Source: Kiritimatiellia bacterium (GTDB lineage Bacteria; Verrucomicrobiota; Kiritimatiellia; RFP12; UBA1067). From it: a stretch of DNA of 41,699 nt. The notes under the pieces were generated by a model. The model saw only the letters and a list, made by a program, of their open reading frames with translations. It made no database searches and was not told where the DNA came from. Position numbers and translations under genes: made by a program. This document shows, one piece after another, positions 15,518 to 24,306 of the stretch (position 1 is the stretch's first letter; every line of letters begins with the position of its first letter). Where the stretch lies: positions 1-41,699 of the forward strand of contig JAGCAM010000043.1 in assembly GCA_017652705.1 (NCBI GenBank). The letters are read 5' to 3'.

Positions 15518-16762
15518 ATGAATCTGCTTGAAGAGTTGGAGGCGCGGGGGCTCGTCGACGCGCTGACGGATCCCGGGATCGGCAAGGCGCTGGAGAGGCC
15601 GATGACGGTGTACTGCGGGTTCGACCCGTCGGCGCGTTCGCTGCAGGCCGGCAATCTCGTCTCGATGATCGTGCTGAGGCGCTTTCAGCTGGCCGGTCAC
15701 CGGGTGATCGCGCTCGTGGGGGGCGCGACCGGGCTCATCGGCGATCCGTCGGGCAAGTCGGCCGAACGCAACATGCTCACGGTGGCGCAGGTCGAGGAGA
15801 ACAAGCGCGGCATCCGCGAAAACCTCTCGCGCGTTCTCGATTTCGACGGCCCGAACGCGGCGGTGATGGTCGACAACTACGAATGGTACAAAGGCATTTC
15901 GGCGATCGAGTTCCTCCGCGACATTGCGATTAATTTCAGGGTGCCGCAGATGCTCGCCAAAGAATCGGTCAAGAAGCGGCTGGAAGCGAGCGAAGGTGCG
16001 CTCACGTTCACCGAATTTTCGTACCAGATTCTTCAGGGCAACGATTTCCTGCACCTTTTCGACGGATACGGCTGCCGGCTGGAGGTCGGCGGGGCTGATC
16101 AGTGGGGCAACATAACCGCCGGCACCGATCTTGTGCGCAAGATGCGCGGCGAAACGGCGTTCGGGCTGACGTTTCCGCTGCTGCTTGATTCGTCGGGCAG
16201 AAAATTCGGCAAGTCGGAGGGCAACGCGCTTTTTCTCGACGCGTCGATGACCCCGGTTTTCGACTGGTACCAGTATTTTCTGCGCGCGGCCGACGCCGAC
16301 GTGATACGCTACCTGAAGGTTTTCTCGATGCGGCCGCTCGATGAAATCGCGGGGCTGGAGGCGGAGATGGCCGCGCATCCAGAGGCGCGCGTCCCGCAGA
16401 AGGCGCTCGCGGAGGAGCTGACGCGCCTTGTCCACGGCGAAGAAGGTCTCGCCAGGGCGCGCGCGGCGACGGAGGCGCTTTATTCGAAGAAGTCGCCTTC
16501 CGACGCGGCGAATTCCGCCGACGTGCCGAGCGCCGCGGTCCGGGCGGAGGACTGCATCGGCAAACCGGTGTTCGCCGTCGCCGCGGAGGCCGGCATGTTC
16601 AAGTCGAAGGGCGAAGCGCGGAGGATGGCCCGGCAGGGAGGGCTTTCGCTCAACGGCGAAAAGATCGACGACGCGCGTCTGTTCGCCGCCGGCGACGTCG
16701 CCGACGGCGGGGTGGCGGTGCTCAGAAGCGGCAAGAAGAACTATTTCGTGCTCAGGTTTTGA
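15518..16762 (+). CDS. tyrS: Tyrosyl-tRNA synthetase
   Basis: 414 aa. Charges tRNA-Tyr. It has the class Ic catalytic core (VYCGFDPSARSL, GGATGLIGDPSGKS), the 'YQILQGNDFLHLF' and 'VGGADQWGNITAG' tyrosine-site motifs, the KFGKS loop near residue 230, and a C-terminal S4 RNA-binding domain (about 350-414). The HIGH signature position reads Q43-A-G-N46, so the first histidine is glutamine. It opens a long operon and its stop overlaps the TTG start of an LptF/G-type gene. Confidence 0.96.
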   Translation: MNLLEELEARGLVDALTDPGIGKALERPMTVYCGFDPSARSLQAGNLVSMIVLRRFQLAGHRVIALVGGATGLIGDPSGKSAERNMLTVAQVEENKRGIRENLSRVLDFDGPNAAVMVDNYEWYKGISAIEFLRDIAINFRVPQMLAKESVKKRLEASEGALTFTEFSYQILQGNDFLHLFDGYGCRLEVGGADQWGNITAGTDLVRKMRGETAFGLTFPLLLDSSGRKFGKSEGNALFLDASMTPVFDWYQYFLRAADADVIRYLKVFSMRPLDEIAGLEAEMAAHPEARVPQKALAEELTRLVHGEEGLARARAATEALYSKKSPSDAANSADVPSAAVRAEDCIGKPVFAVAAEAGMFKSKGEARRMARQGGLSLNGEKIDDARLFAAGDVADGGVAVLRSGKKNYFVLRF

Positions 16763-17877
16763 AAACGATAGAGAGAGACGTCTTCGGGTCGTTCCTGTCG
16801 AGCTTCGTGCTCGCGTTTCTGGTGCTCAGCTTCGTGCTGACCATCGGGTTGCTCGTGCAGATCGTCGGGTTCATCATGGACGGCGTGCCGATGTCGCTCG
16901 TCGGGGAGTTCTGCCTGGTGTCGCTGCCGGAGACGCTGCAGTGGTCGATGCCGCTTTCGCTGCTGGTGAGTTCGGTGCTGGTGTTTTCGAGACTGTCGGC
17001 CGACAGCGAGATTTCCGCCATGCGGGCGTGCGGCATCAACATCCTTTCGGTGATGAAGTGGCCGGTGCTGTTCGGGGCGCTCTGCACGCTGCTGGGCTTC
17101 TGGGTGAACAACGAAATCGTGCCGCGCGGTCACGAGGTGCGGCGGACGCTCAAGGCGAAGGTGTCGGTCAAAACCGGGCTGAGCGTCCTCGAACCGGGGC
17201 GCATAATCGACGATTTCCCGAAAGTGAAGATGTATTTCGGCCGGAAGAGCGGCAACTGGGTCTACGACCTCGCGGTGCTCGACTATTCCAACCCCAAAGT
17301 GGACAGGCTGATTACCGCCGACAAGGCGCTCGTGCGCCAGAACGGCGCGGACATCGACTTCGAACTGTATCACATGACGGTCGATCCGGTCGACGAAAAG
17401 CGCATGACGATGGCGAGGGCCAACCGGTTCGTCTATTCGATGAAGAACGTGATAAAAGATTCCGAATACACCAAGCGGGTGAAGGATTACAGGTTTTTCG
17501 AGACGCTCGAGCGGATACGCGGCATGGCGGACTTCGCGGCGAAGGTCAAGGGCGGCGGCAAGATGGACCAGAAGCGGCGCGACATGGTCATGAGGGAGTT
17601 GAGCTGCCACCGGGTCGAGCTGAACAAGCGTTTCGTGTTCGCGATGGCCTCGATCTGTTTCGTGCTGATCGGCGCGCCGCTCGGCATACGTTCCCAGCGC
17701 AGGGAATCGACGGTCGGGATGGCCATCTCCCTGGCCGTGTCGCTCGGATATTACGTGATAGTGATTTTGATGCTGTCGTGCGAGGAAATGTACGGCATAC
17801 ACCCCGAATGCCTGATCTGGCTGCCGGTGGCGGTGTGCCTCGCGCTGGCGGCGAGACTGATACGGAGGCACTTGTGA
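16759..17877 (+). CDS. LptF/LptG-family LPS export permease
   Basis: 372 aa. YjgP/YjgQ family inner-membrane subunit of the Lpt ABC complex that extracts LPS and passes it to the periplasmic bridge. It has three N-terminal helices (about 11-36, 52-76, 95-115), a periplasmic beta-jellyroll-like region (about 120-260) and three C-terminal helices (about 288-370), the usual layout. 'ISAMRACGIN' matches the conserved coupling-helix region. LptF and LptG cannot be told apart here. The TTG start overlaps the tyrS stop (TTGA); any later ATG would remove the first helix. The partner permease and LptB are not in the window. Confidence 0.88.
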   Translation: MKTIERDVFGSFLSSFVLAFLVLSFVLTIGLLVQIVGFIMDGVPMSLVGEFCLVSLPETLQWSMPLSLLVSSVLVFSRLSADSEISAMRACGINILSVMKWPVLFGALCTLLGFWVNNEIVPRGHEVRRTLKAKVSVKTGLSVLEPGRIIDDFPKVKMYFGRKSGNWVYDLAVLDYSNPKVDRLITADKALVRQNGADIDFELYHMTVDPVDEKRMTMARANRFVYSMKNVIKDSEYTKRVKDYRFFETLERIRGMADFAAKVKGGGKMDQKRRDMVMRELSCHRVELNKRFVFAMASICFVLIGAPLGIRSQRRESTVGMAISLAVSLGYYVIVILMLSCEEMYGIHPECLIWLPVAVCLALAARLIRRHL

Positions 17878-18653
17878 TGAAAATACATCCGACAGCCGTG
17901 GTTGAAGACGGTGCGCGACTTGGCGAGGACGTGACGGTGGGGCCGTACGCGCACGTCGGAGCGTGCGTCAAGGTCGGCGACGGCACGTCGATAGGGCAGG
18001 GGGCGATCGTCGACGGGCACACCACGATCGGTTCGATGTGCCAGATATTCCCCTACGCCTGCATCGGCATGAAGACGCAGGATCTCAAGTACCGCGAAGG
18101 GTCGGTCTCTTACGTCGAGATAGGCGACCGCACGGTGATCAGGGAATTCGCGACGGTCCATCTCGGCACTTCCGACGGCGAAAAGACGGTGATCGGCAGC
18201 GACTGCCTGTTCATGTGCTACTGCCACGCGGCGCACGGGGTGGTGCTGGGCGACCACGTGATATGCTCCAACGCTGTGCAGCTCGCCGGCGACGTGCATC
18301 TCGAGGAATACGCGATAATCGGCGGCTCGTCGGCGGTGCACCAGTTCTGCACCGTCGGCAGGCACTCGATGGTGGGCGGGGTTTCGCGGGTCAACCAGGA
18401 CGTACCCCCCTACATGCTGTGCGGGGTCTCGGGCGGCGACGTCAAGGTGGTCGGTCCGAACGTGGTGGGGCTCACGCGCCGGGGCTTCGCGAAAGACACG
18501 ATCGCCGCGCTGAAGGAGGCCGCGCGCATCCTGTACCGCAGCGGGCTCAACCGCAGTCAGGCGCTTGAACGCATCGAGAACGATCTCGAACAGATCGAGG
18601 AGATAAAGTATCTCGTGCATTTTTACCGCAATTCGCAGCGCGGGGTCGCGTGA
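17877..18653 (+). CDS. lpxA: UDP-N-acetylglucosamine acyltransferase LpxA
   Basis: 258 aa. First step of lipid A synthesis: transfers an acyl group from acyl-ACP to UDP-GlcNAc. It has the left-handed beta-helix hexapeptide repeats from residue 1 to about 190 (IHPTAVVEDGARLGEDVTVG), the catalytic-histidine block near 'CYCHAAHGVVLGDHV', the LpxA-specific 'IIGGSSAVHQFCTVG' and 'QDVPPYMLCGVSG', and a helical C-terminal domain. ATG 17877 shares one base with the LptF/G stop (TGATG). Confidence 0.95.
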   Translation: MKIHPTAVVEDGARLGEDVTVGPYAHVGACVKVGDGTSIGQGAIVDGHTTIGSMCQIFPYACIGMKTQDLKYREGSVSYVEIGDRTVIREFATVHLGTSDGEKTVIGSDCLFMCYCHAAHGVVLGDHVICSNAVQLAGDVHLEEYAIIGGSSAVHQFCTVGRHSMVGGVSRVNQDVPPYMLCGVSGGDVKVVGPNVVGLTRRGFAKDTIAALKEAARILYRSGLNRSQALERIENDLEQIEEIKYLVHFYRNSQRGVA

Positions 18654-18684
18654 CCGCCGGGGAACCGCGGGGGCTGGCAGCGCC

Positions 18685-19776
18685 ATGAAGTATACGCTGG
18701 ATTCGAGAGCGGTGAAGCCCGGCATGGGGTTTGTCGCGCTGAAAGGCGAGAAAGCCGACGGCCGCGACTTCATACAGGACGCGGTCGCCGCCGGCGCGGT
18801 CGACGTCATCATCGGTCTTGACGAACTGCAGCGGCGCGCCCGCGAACGCCGGCGAGGGCTCAGGGCGAAGGTGGTGGGGGTGACCGGCTCGGCGGGCAAA
18901 ACCACCACCAAGGAACTGCTGAAGGTTTTCCTTTCCGCCGCCGGCAGAACATACGCCACGGAGGGCAACTTCAACAACCACATCGGGCTGCCGCTGACGA
19001 TTTTGAACTGTCCTGACGACGCTGACTTTCTCGTGCTGGAGATGGGCTCCAACCATCCGGGCGAAATCGCCGCGCTTTGCGAGATCGCCGCGCCCGACGT
19101 CGGGGTGGTGACGAACATCGGAACCGCCCACATGGAATTCTTCGGTTCGCGCGAGGGAATCGCGAAGGAAAAGGGAACGCTGCTCGAACGCGCCGCCACC
19201 GGTTTTTCGGCGGCGGGCGAGCCGCTTCTGCGGGGAACGGTCGACACCAGGCAGGAATGGATGCGCCGCGCCCTCGCCGGAGTGCTGCCCGGCGAACACA
19301 ACGTGGCCAACGCCTGTCTCGCCTACGCAGCCGCCGAGAGCTTCGGCGTTTCGAAGGAGGCCGCCGCCGCCGCGCTGAAAGATTTTTCGCTGCCCGGGGC
19401 GCGCTGGCGCAAAGTCGAAAAGAACGGGGCGGTTTTCATCGACGACACCTACAACGCCAATCCGGATTCGATGATCGCCGCCCTTGACGCCTTCGTTTCG
19501 GAACCGTGCGAAGGGCGGCGCATCGCCGTGCTCGGCGACATGTTCGAACTCGGGCCGACCGCACAGGAACTGCACCGCAAGGTGTTCGAACACGCGGCGA
19601 GTCTCGGCGTGCGGCCGGTGATCGCCGTGGGGGAGATGTCGTCGCGGTGCCGCTGTGACGCCGCTTTCGGCGGCGTGGAGGAATTGAAAGGCAAGTTGGC
19701 CGACGAAGTGTCTGCCGGCGATCTCGTGCTGCTCAAGGCGTCCCACGCCGTCGGTCTCGGAAGGTTGCTGGAATAA
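18685..19776 (+). CDS. murF: UDP-MurNAc-pentapeptide synthetase, compact MurF
   Basis: 363 aa, about 90 shorter than typical MurF (near 450). Mur ligase that adds the D-Ala-D-Ala dipeptide to the peptidoglycan precursor. Visible motifs: N-terminal DSRAVKPGMGFVALKGEKADGRDF, P-loop GSAGKTT (68-74), EMGSNHPGEIA, NIGTAHMEFFGS, the lysine in GIAKEKG, GEHNVANA, and DDTYNANPDSM in the C-terminal domain. The first 25 or so residues are missing. So are about 60 residues of the central domain between KEKGTLLE and GEHNVANA, which in E. coli MurF holds the NADD and substrate-lid strands. No frameshift is visible, so this looks like a compact variant. ATG 18685 is the only sensible start. Confidence 0.87.
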   Translation: MKYTLDSRAVKPGMGFVALKGEKADGRDFIQDAVAAGAVDVIIGLDELQRRARERRRGLRAKVVGVTGSAGKTTTKELLKVFLSAAGRTYATEGNFNNHIGLPLTILNCPDDADFLVLEMGSNHPGEIAALCEIAAPDVGVVTNIGTAHMEFFGSREGIAKEKGTLLERAATGFSAAGEPLLRGTVDTRQEWMRRALAGVLPGEHNVANACLAYAAAESFGVSKEAAAAALKDFSLPGARWRKVEKNGAVFIDDTYNANPDSMIAALDAFVSEPCEGRRIAVLGDMFELGPTAQELHRKVFEHAASLGVRPVIAVGEMSSRCRCDAAFGGVEELKGKLADEVSAGDLVLLKASHAVGLGRLLE

Positions 19777-19786
19777 AGGCGGGGCG

Positions 19787-20497
19787 ATGATCGAAGTCAG
19801 GAACATGGCGTTTTCATACCGCAGAAAGCAGGTCCTGCGGGACGTGTCGTTCGTCGTTTCGCCCGGCGAGATCGTCTCGGTGGTCGGTGCGAACGGGGCG
19901 GGCAAAACCACGCTTCTCCGGGTGCTGGCCACGCTTGCCGTGCCTGATTCCGGAACGGTGATGGTAGACGGACAGGATGCGCTGGCGAGACCGCTGCGTT
20001 ACCGCCGGCAGATGGGCTATCTGCCGGAGAGACCGGCGCTTTACGAGGATATGACGGTCAAGGAATACCTGAGATACCGCGCCGCGCTCAAGGGCGAACC
20101 GGTCAAGCGGATACGCCGCCGCGTGAACGAGGCGGCCGATCTGTGCCAGGTGTCGCATCTGCTCAGAACGCCAATCGGGTCGCTCTCGGCCGGTCTGAGC
20201 AAGCGCGTCGCGCTGGCGGACGCGCTGCTGCTCAGGCCGAGAGTGCTGCTGCTGGACGATTTTCTCTCCGATCTTGACACGGCCATGCGCGACGCGGCGG
20301 GAGAGGTGCTCTCAAACGCCGCGGCGTTTTCAAGCGTGATTGTGACTGGGCATGAAATCGACGATTTCGCCAGATGGACGACGCGTTTTCTGGTGCTCCG
20401 CGACGGCGTAATCGCTTCTTCGGTGGACGCGACGGGCATCGACGTCGCAGAGCTGAGGGAACGGGTCGACGCGGTGATCGGAGGTGACGAGAGATGA
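19787..20497 (+). CDS. ABC transporter ATP-binding protein (GldA-like)
   Basis: 236 aa. Nucleotide-binding subunit of an ABC-2 type exporter. Walker A GANGAGKT (34-41), a Q-loop region with Glu in YLPERP, signature LSAGLSKR (133-140), Walker B VLLLDD (153-158) and H-loop His189. The residue after the Walker B aspartate, normally the catalytic Glu, is Asp158. The next two genes encode the fused GldF-GldG permease and a DUF4340 protein, so this is the ATPase of the Gld-like module found in many PVC bacteria and Bacteroidetes. Cargo unknown. It lies 10 nt after murF and overlaps the next start by ATGA. Confidence 0.88.
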   Translation: MIEVRNMAFSYRRKQVLRDVSFVVSPGEIVSVVGANGAGKTTLLRVLATLAVPDSGTVMVDGQDALARPLRYRRQMGYLPERPALYEDMTVKEYLRYRAALKGEPVKRIRRRVNEAADLCQVSHLLRTPIGSLSAGLSKRVALADALLLRPRVLLLDDFLSDLDTAMRDAAGEVLSNAAAFSSVIVTGHEIDDFARWTTRFLVLRDGVIASSVDATGIDVAELRERVDAVIGGDER

Positions 20498-22563
20498 GTC
20501 CGGTGCGGGTCACGTTTATGCGCACGGTGGGGGTGGCGCGCGGTCTTTTCTCCACGGTTTTCGTGATCGGAGGGTTCCTCGCGGTAGCCGCGCTGTCGTT
20601 CGCGTACGGACTTGAAACAGCGGAGGGCGGCCGCCTGCCGCTGCCGGTGGTGTGGGCTTCGCGGGTGGCGCCGCTTCTGCCGGCTCTCGCCGCGCTGCTG
20701 GCGATGGACGTGTGGAGCGACGAACGGATGACCGGCAGGGTGGACGCTCTGCTGTCGGCGGCGGTGCGCGAACGTGATTACGTGCTCGGCAAATTTCTCG
20801 GAGTGTGGGCCATGACAATGCTTGCGGTGGCGGGGTTCATGGTGACGTCGGTGGCGTCTGTGTGGCTTTGCGCCCCGAAGGCCCTCGCCGGATCCGATGT
20901 CTGCTCTTTTCTGCTGGCGCTGCTGGCGCTCGCCTTGCAGACGGGCGCGTGGTGCGCGGTGTCGGTGGCGATGAGCGCGCTGTTTTCGCGGCCTGCGGCA
21001 GCGGCCTGCGCGTCGATCGTCGTCCTTGTCGTGCTGCCGCGCGGACTTTGGGAGGGGGTGATGATCCTGTCTGAAGCCGGCCGCAGAACCGTGGGGACCA
21101 TGCCGATCGACGCCCACGTGATCGATTTCGCCTCGGGCATCGTGCCTGTCGGCTCGGCCGCCGCCTATGTCGCGGTCGCGGCGGTTATGCTGTTCGTCGC
21201 CACGAAGTTCGTGGCCTCGTACCGTTTCGTCGGGCGCGGGGCGTTCGGGTTGAAGGTCTCGACGGGCGTCAGCGTCGCGTTGTCGCTTGTCCTGTGCGCG
21301 CTGACGCTGCTGTTTCTGCGCAAGGTCAACCCTGTCGTTGATTTGACGGCCGCCGGTGCTTCGGCGGCGCTCTCGCCGCGTACGCGAAGCATACTCGCCG
21401 ACTCCGGCGGCGGCATCTCGATAACGAGTTTCATGCCGAGAAACGATCCCGGGTTCGACTCGACGGCGCGGTTGCTGCGCATGTTCCGGAGGGAGTCCGC
21501 ATCGGTCGGAGGCGCCGGCATGCAGATCAGGTTCGTCGATCCGCGGTGGGACATCGGCGCGGCGGAGCGGCTGGTCCAGAACGGCGCCGTCGAGAACAGC
21601 GTCGTTTTCGAGAAGGGGCGGAGAATGGTGTCGGTGCCGGTCGACGACGATTTCGGCGAGCGCGCCTGCGCGTCGGCGGTCCGCAGAATAACCTTTCCCC
21701 CGCAGCGCAGGAACGTTTACTGGACGGTCGGACACGGTGAAATCGGCTATGACGTTTACGGCCCCTTCGGCATGAGCGACATCGCGAGAGACCTCGCGCG
21801 GGAGGGCTTTCTCAACCATCCGATAGACCTTGCCGCCTCCCGCAGCATCCCCAGAGACTGCGCGCTCATCGTGATCGCCGGGGCGAAAGACGATTTTTCG
21901 CGGGCGGAAATCGGGCGTGTCGACTCGCATCTGCGCGAAGGCGGCCGTCTGCTCGTGCTGATGAGTTCGACCAAAACCGGCGGGGTGGTCTCAATGCTGC
22001 CGTCGTGGGGCATAAGACCGGTTGACGCGCCGATAATGGAGGCCAAAACGCTCACAGGGACGGATGTCATTGTGTCCGACTTCACCGACCACGCGATATC
22101 CGCACCGTTGAAGGGTTCGCGCATCGTGCTGGACCGTCCGGTGACGTTCGTGCCATCCGCGGTGGCCGAGACCGGCGGATCCGGGGCGGACAACATAGGT
22201 TTTTCTGCGGTGGCCGTGGTGGGGCCGGCCGCTGTTGCGGCGGCGGTGGAGCGCGGTGTCGGCGGCGGCGGGGATCTGGCGGTGCGGCCTACGAGAATCG
22301 TCGCCGTCGGCGACGCGAGTTTCGCCATGAACGGACAGCTCGCCGCCAGGGCGAGCGCGAACCGCGATTTCTTCCTCAACTGCGCCGCCTATCTTTCCGG
22401 AGCCGATGCGCACGCCTTCGGCGGGGAAGGCTTTGACACGCTTGAAACCGGTCTTGACCGGGCGGGGCGTCTGCGGCATCTGGCGTGGACCGCGGCGTTC
22501 GTGCCAGCCGCGGCGGTGCTGCTGCTGGCGCTGCCGGTTGTACGACGGAGGCGCCGGGCGTGA
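20494..22563 (+). CDS. Fused GldF-GldG-type ABC-2 permease and auxiliary protein
   Basis: 689 aa. The first 240 or so residues form an ABC-2 permease with about six hydrophobic helices and the typical MDVWSDERMTGRVDALLSA segment after helix 2. From about 255 to 680 the chain matches GldG-like auxiliary proteins (ABC_transp_aux type): a membrane helix (about 255-275), then a large exported region with VYWTVGHGE, a DCALIVIAG strand and REGGRLLVLMSS, then a final helix (about 662-682) and an arginine-rich end. In Flavobacterium GldF and GldG are separate. It overlaps both neighbours (ATGA upstream, GTGA downstream). Confidence 0.85.
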   Translation: MSPVRVTFMRTVGVARGLFSTVFVIGGFLAVAALSFAYGLETAEGGRLPLPVVWASRVAPLLPALAALLAMDVWSDERMTGRVDALLSAAVRERDYVLGKFLGVWAMTMLAVAGFMVTSVASVWLCAPKALAGSDVCSFLLALLALALQTGAWCAVSVAMSALFSRPAAAACASIVVLVVLPRGLWEGVMILSEAGRRTVGTMPIDAHVIDFASGIVPVGSAAAYVAVAAVMLFVATKFVASYRFVGRGAFGLKVSTGVSVALSLVLCALTLLFLRKVNPVVDLTAAGASAALSPRTRSILADSGGGISITSFMPRNDPGFDSTARLLRMFRRESASVGGAGMQIRFVDPRWDIGAAERLVQNGAVENSVVFEKGRRMVSVPVDDDFGERACASAVRRITFPPQRRNVYWTVGHGEIGYDVYGPFGMSDIARDLAREGFLNHPIDLAASRSIPRDCALIVIAGAKDDFSRAEIGRVDSHLREGGRLLVLMSSTKTGGVVSMLPSWGIRPVDAPIMEAKTLTGTDVIVSDFTDHAISAPLKGSRIVLDRPVTFVPSAVAETGGSGADNIGFSAVAVVGPAAVAAAVERGVGGGGDLAVRPTRIVAVGDASFAMNGQLAARASANRDFFLNCAAYLSGADAHAFGGEGFDTLETGLDRAGRLRHLAWTAAFVPAAAVLLLALPVVRRRRRA

Positions 22564-24245
22564 GAAACCGCAAGGTAATACTGCTGCTGCTGACCGCAGT
22601 CTTGGCTTTCGCCGCGGCGGACTTCGCCCTCTATTTTGGAGACGCCGATGCCAAGGTGGTGGAGCGCACATCGCTCGTCGACATTTCCGCCGGCGTTTCC
22701 AGAATCGCCGTGGAGCGCAAAAACACCCCGGTCACGGTGCTGGAGAAGACCGCGGACCGGTGGAAAATCGTTTCTCCGTTCAGCGGTGTGGTCGAAGAGC
22801 AGGCGGTGATGAAACTGCTGGACGCGGTTTCGCTGACGCCGATTTCCGATGCGATGTCCGATTCGGAACTGTTGAAGCTCGGGCGCACCCGAGCCGACTT
22901 CTCCCTTGACGATCCGGTCGTGAGCGTCACGCTGACGGACCCGGCGGGGAAAACAGAGACGATCGGCTTCGGCGCACCCACTCCGTCGGCGGACGGGGTT
23001 TACGCCATGGTGGCCGGTTCCGCCGCGCTTTTCGTCGTGCCTTTGTCGGTCATGGAGGCGGTGGACGTGACTGCCGACGGATTCCGCCGCCGTTCGCTTT
23101 TCACGTCCGGATTCGAATCGGTCGCCGCGTTCGGCATCAAACGCGGAACCGGATCGATTCTTGAATTCGAACGCGAGGGGGACGGCTGGAAAATGCGCGA
23201 CGGCGCGGCTTCGCCGCAGAAGGTCTCCAAATTCATTTCCGACCTCACCTCCGCCGCCGCGGTCAATTTCGTCTGGCCCGTGGGATCCAGCAACGAGACG
23301 GAACATGCGTCGAATTCGCTGCTTGCCGGATACGGTCTCGACCCCGACGGGGCGCTTACGGTGACGTTCAAGGGCGCCGACGGCGCGGACGGACGGATAT
23401 CGTTCGGCAAAGCCGCCGGCGACGGTCTCGTCTACGCGCTTGTGCAGAACGGCGGAGCGGTCGTGACCGTGCCGGCCGCGCTCAAGGACGCCGCCGGGCA
23501 GGACGCCGTCATGTTCACGGATTCGCGGGTTTTTCCGGTGGAAGCCCGTTCGGTGGTGTTTTTCTCGGTTTCCGACAACGGAATCCTTTACGCGCTTTCA
23601 AGGGACAAGAGCGGATCGTGGGGCATTGAATCGCCGATATCCGCGCCGGCCGACCAGACCGCCGCCGGCGCGCTGCTTTCCCGCCTGCTGTCGCTGTCGC
23701 CGGCGGATATAGTGCCGTCCGGCGGCGTTGCGGTGTCGATAACCACCAACGAGGCCAAAGTAACGGTCTCGCGCGAAAGCGTATTCGGCAATCTGCCGCC
23801 GGAGGGGCTGCGCTCGCTGGAAATGCTCCGGGTGGATCCCGCGCTGGTCCGGCGGATCGTCCGCATACCGCAGGATAAAACCGTGAAACCAGTTTCGGTG
23901 GTGTACGGCAGAGACCGCAGGGCGTGGAACGTCGAGAGCGGTGACAACGTCGCCACCGTCAGGGAAAACGGGGTTAAGACGGTGCTTTCGGCGCTTAATC
24001 CGCTGTCCGCGCTGAAGGTGGAGAAACTCCGCGTGCAGGCGTCGGAACTTTCGGCCTACGGACTCGATGCGCCGTTCCTGACGGTGGCGGTCGACCAGGA
24101 ATCAGACGAATCGGTGAGACGCAACATCATCATCGGCAAAAAGACCGCCGGGGGTCGTTTCGCCACGATTGGTTCCTCCGACGCGGTGTTCGTCATTTCC
24201 GACGCGGCGGTTCGGGCGCTGGCGTCGGAAATCACCGGCAAGTGA
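22560..24245 (+). CDS. DUF4340 domain-containing exported protein
   Basis: 561 aa. N-terminal membrane anchor or signal (about 5-22, VILLLLTAVLAFAAADF), then repeated DUF4340-type units: 'SRIAVERKNTPVTVLEKTADRWKIVSPFSG', 'ADFSLDDPVVSVTLTD' and 'TIGFGAPTPSADGVYAMV'. These patterns recur near residues 230-310 and 440-540. DUF4340 proteins are encoded next to GldFG-type ABC genes in many phyla; their biochemical role is unknown. GTG 22560 is chosen because of the GTGA overlap and the complete N-terminal anchor. It is the last gene of the 15518-24245 operon. Confidence 0.85.
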   Translation: MRNRKVILLLLTAVLAFAAADFALYFGDADAKVVERTSLVDISAGVSRIAVERKNTPVTVLEKTADRWKIVSPFSGVVEEQAVMKLLDAVSLTPISDAMSDSELLKLGRTRADFSLDDPVVSVTLTDPAGKTETIGFGAPTPSADGVYAMVAGSAALFVVPLSVMEAVDVTADGFRRRSLFTSGFESVAAFGIKRGTGSILEFEREGDGWKMRDGAASPQKVSKFISDLTSAAAVNFVWPVGSSNETEHASNSLLAGYGLDPDGALTVTFKGADGADGRISFGKAAGDGLVYALVQNGGAVVTVPAALKDAAGQDAVMFTDSRVFPVEARSVVFFSVSDNGILYALSRDKSGSWGIESPISAPADQTAAGALLSRLLSLSPADIVPSGGVAVSITTNEAKVTVSRESVFGNLPPEGLRSLEMLRVDPALVRRIVRIPQDKTVKPVSVVYGRDRRAWNVESGDNVATVRENGVKTVLSALNPLSALKVEKLRVQASELSAYGLDAPFLTVAVDQESDESVRRNIIIGKKTAGGRFATIGSSDAVFVISDAAVRALASEITGK

Positions 24246-24289
24246 CCTGTCGAACCGCCGATTTCGGACAAGCGCGTCAGGAGTAAATA

Positions 24290-24298
24290 TGGTATAAT
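24290..24298 (+). promoter_or_regulatory. Extended -10 promoter of BspA-like pseudogene
   Basis: TGG-TATAAT; hexamer 24293-24298, in an A/T-rich patch. The start codon at 24307 is 9 nt after the hexamer, so the transcript would be leaderless. The promoter looks intact although the gene is broken. Confidence 0.7.
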
Positions 24299-24306
24299 TA
24301 ACAGCC

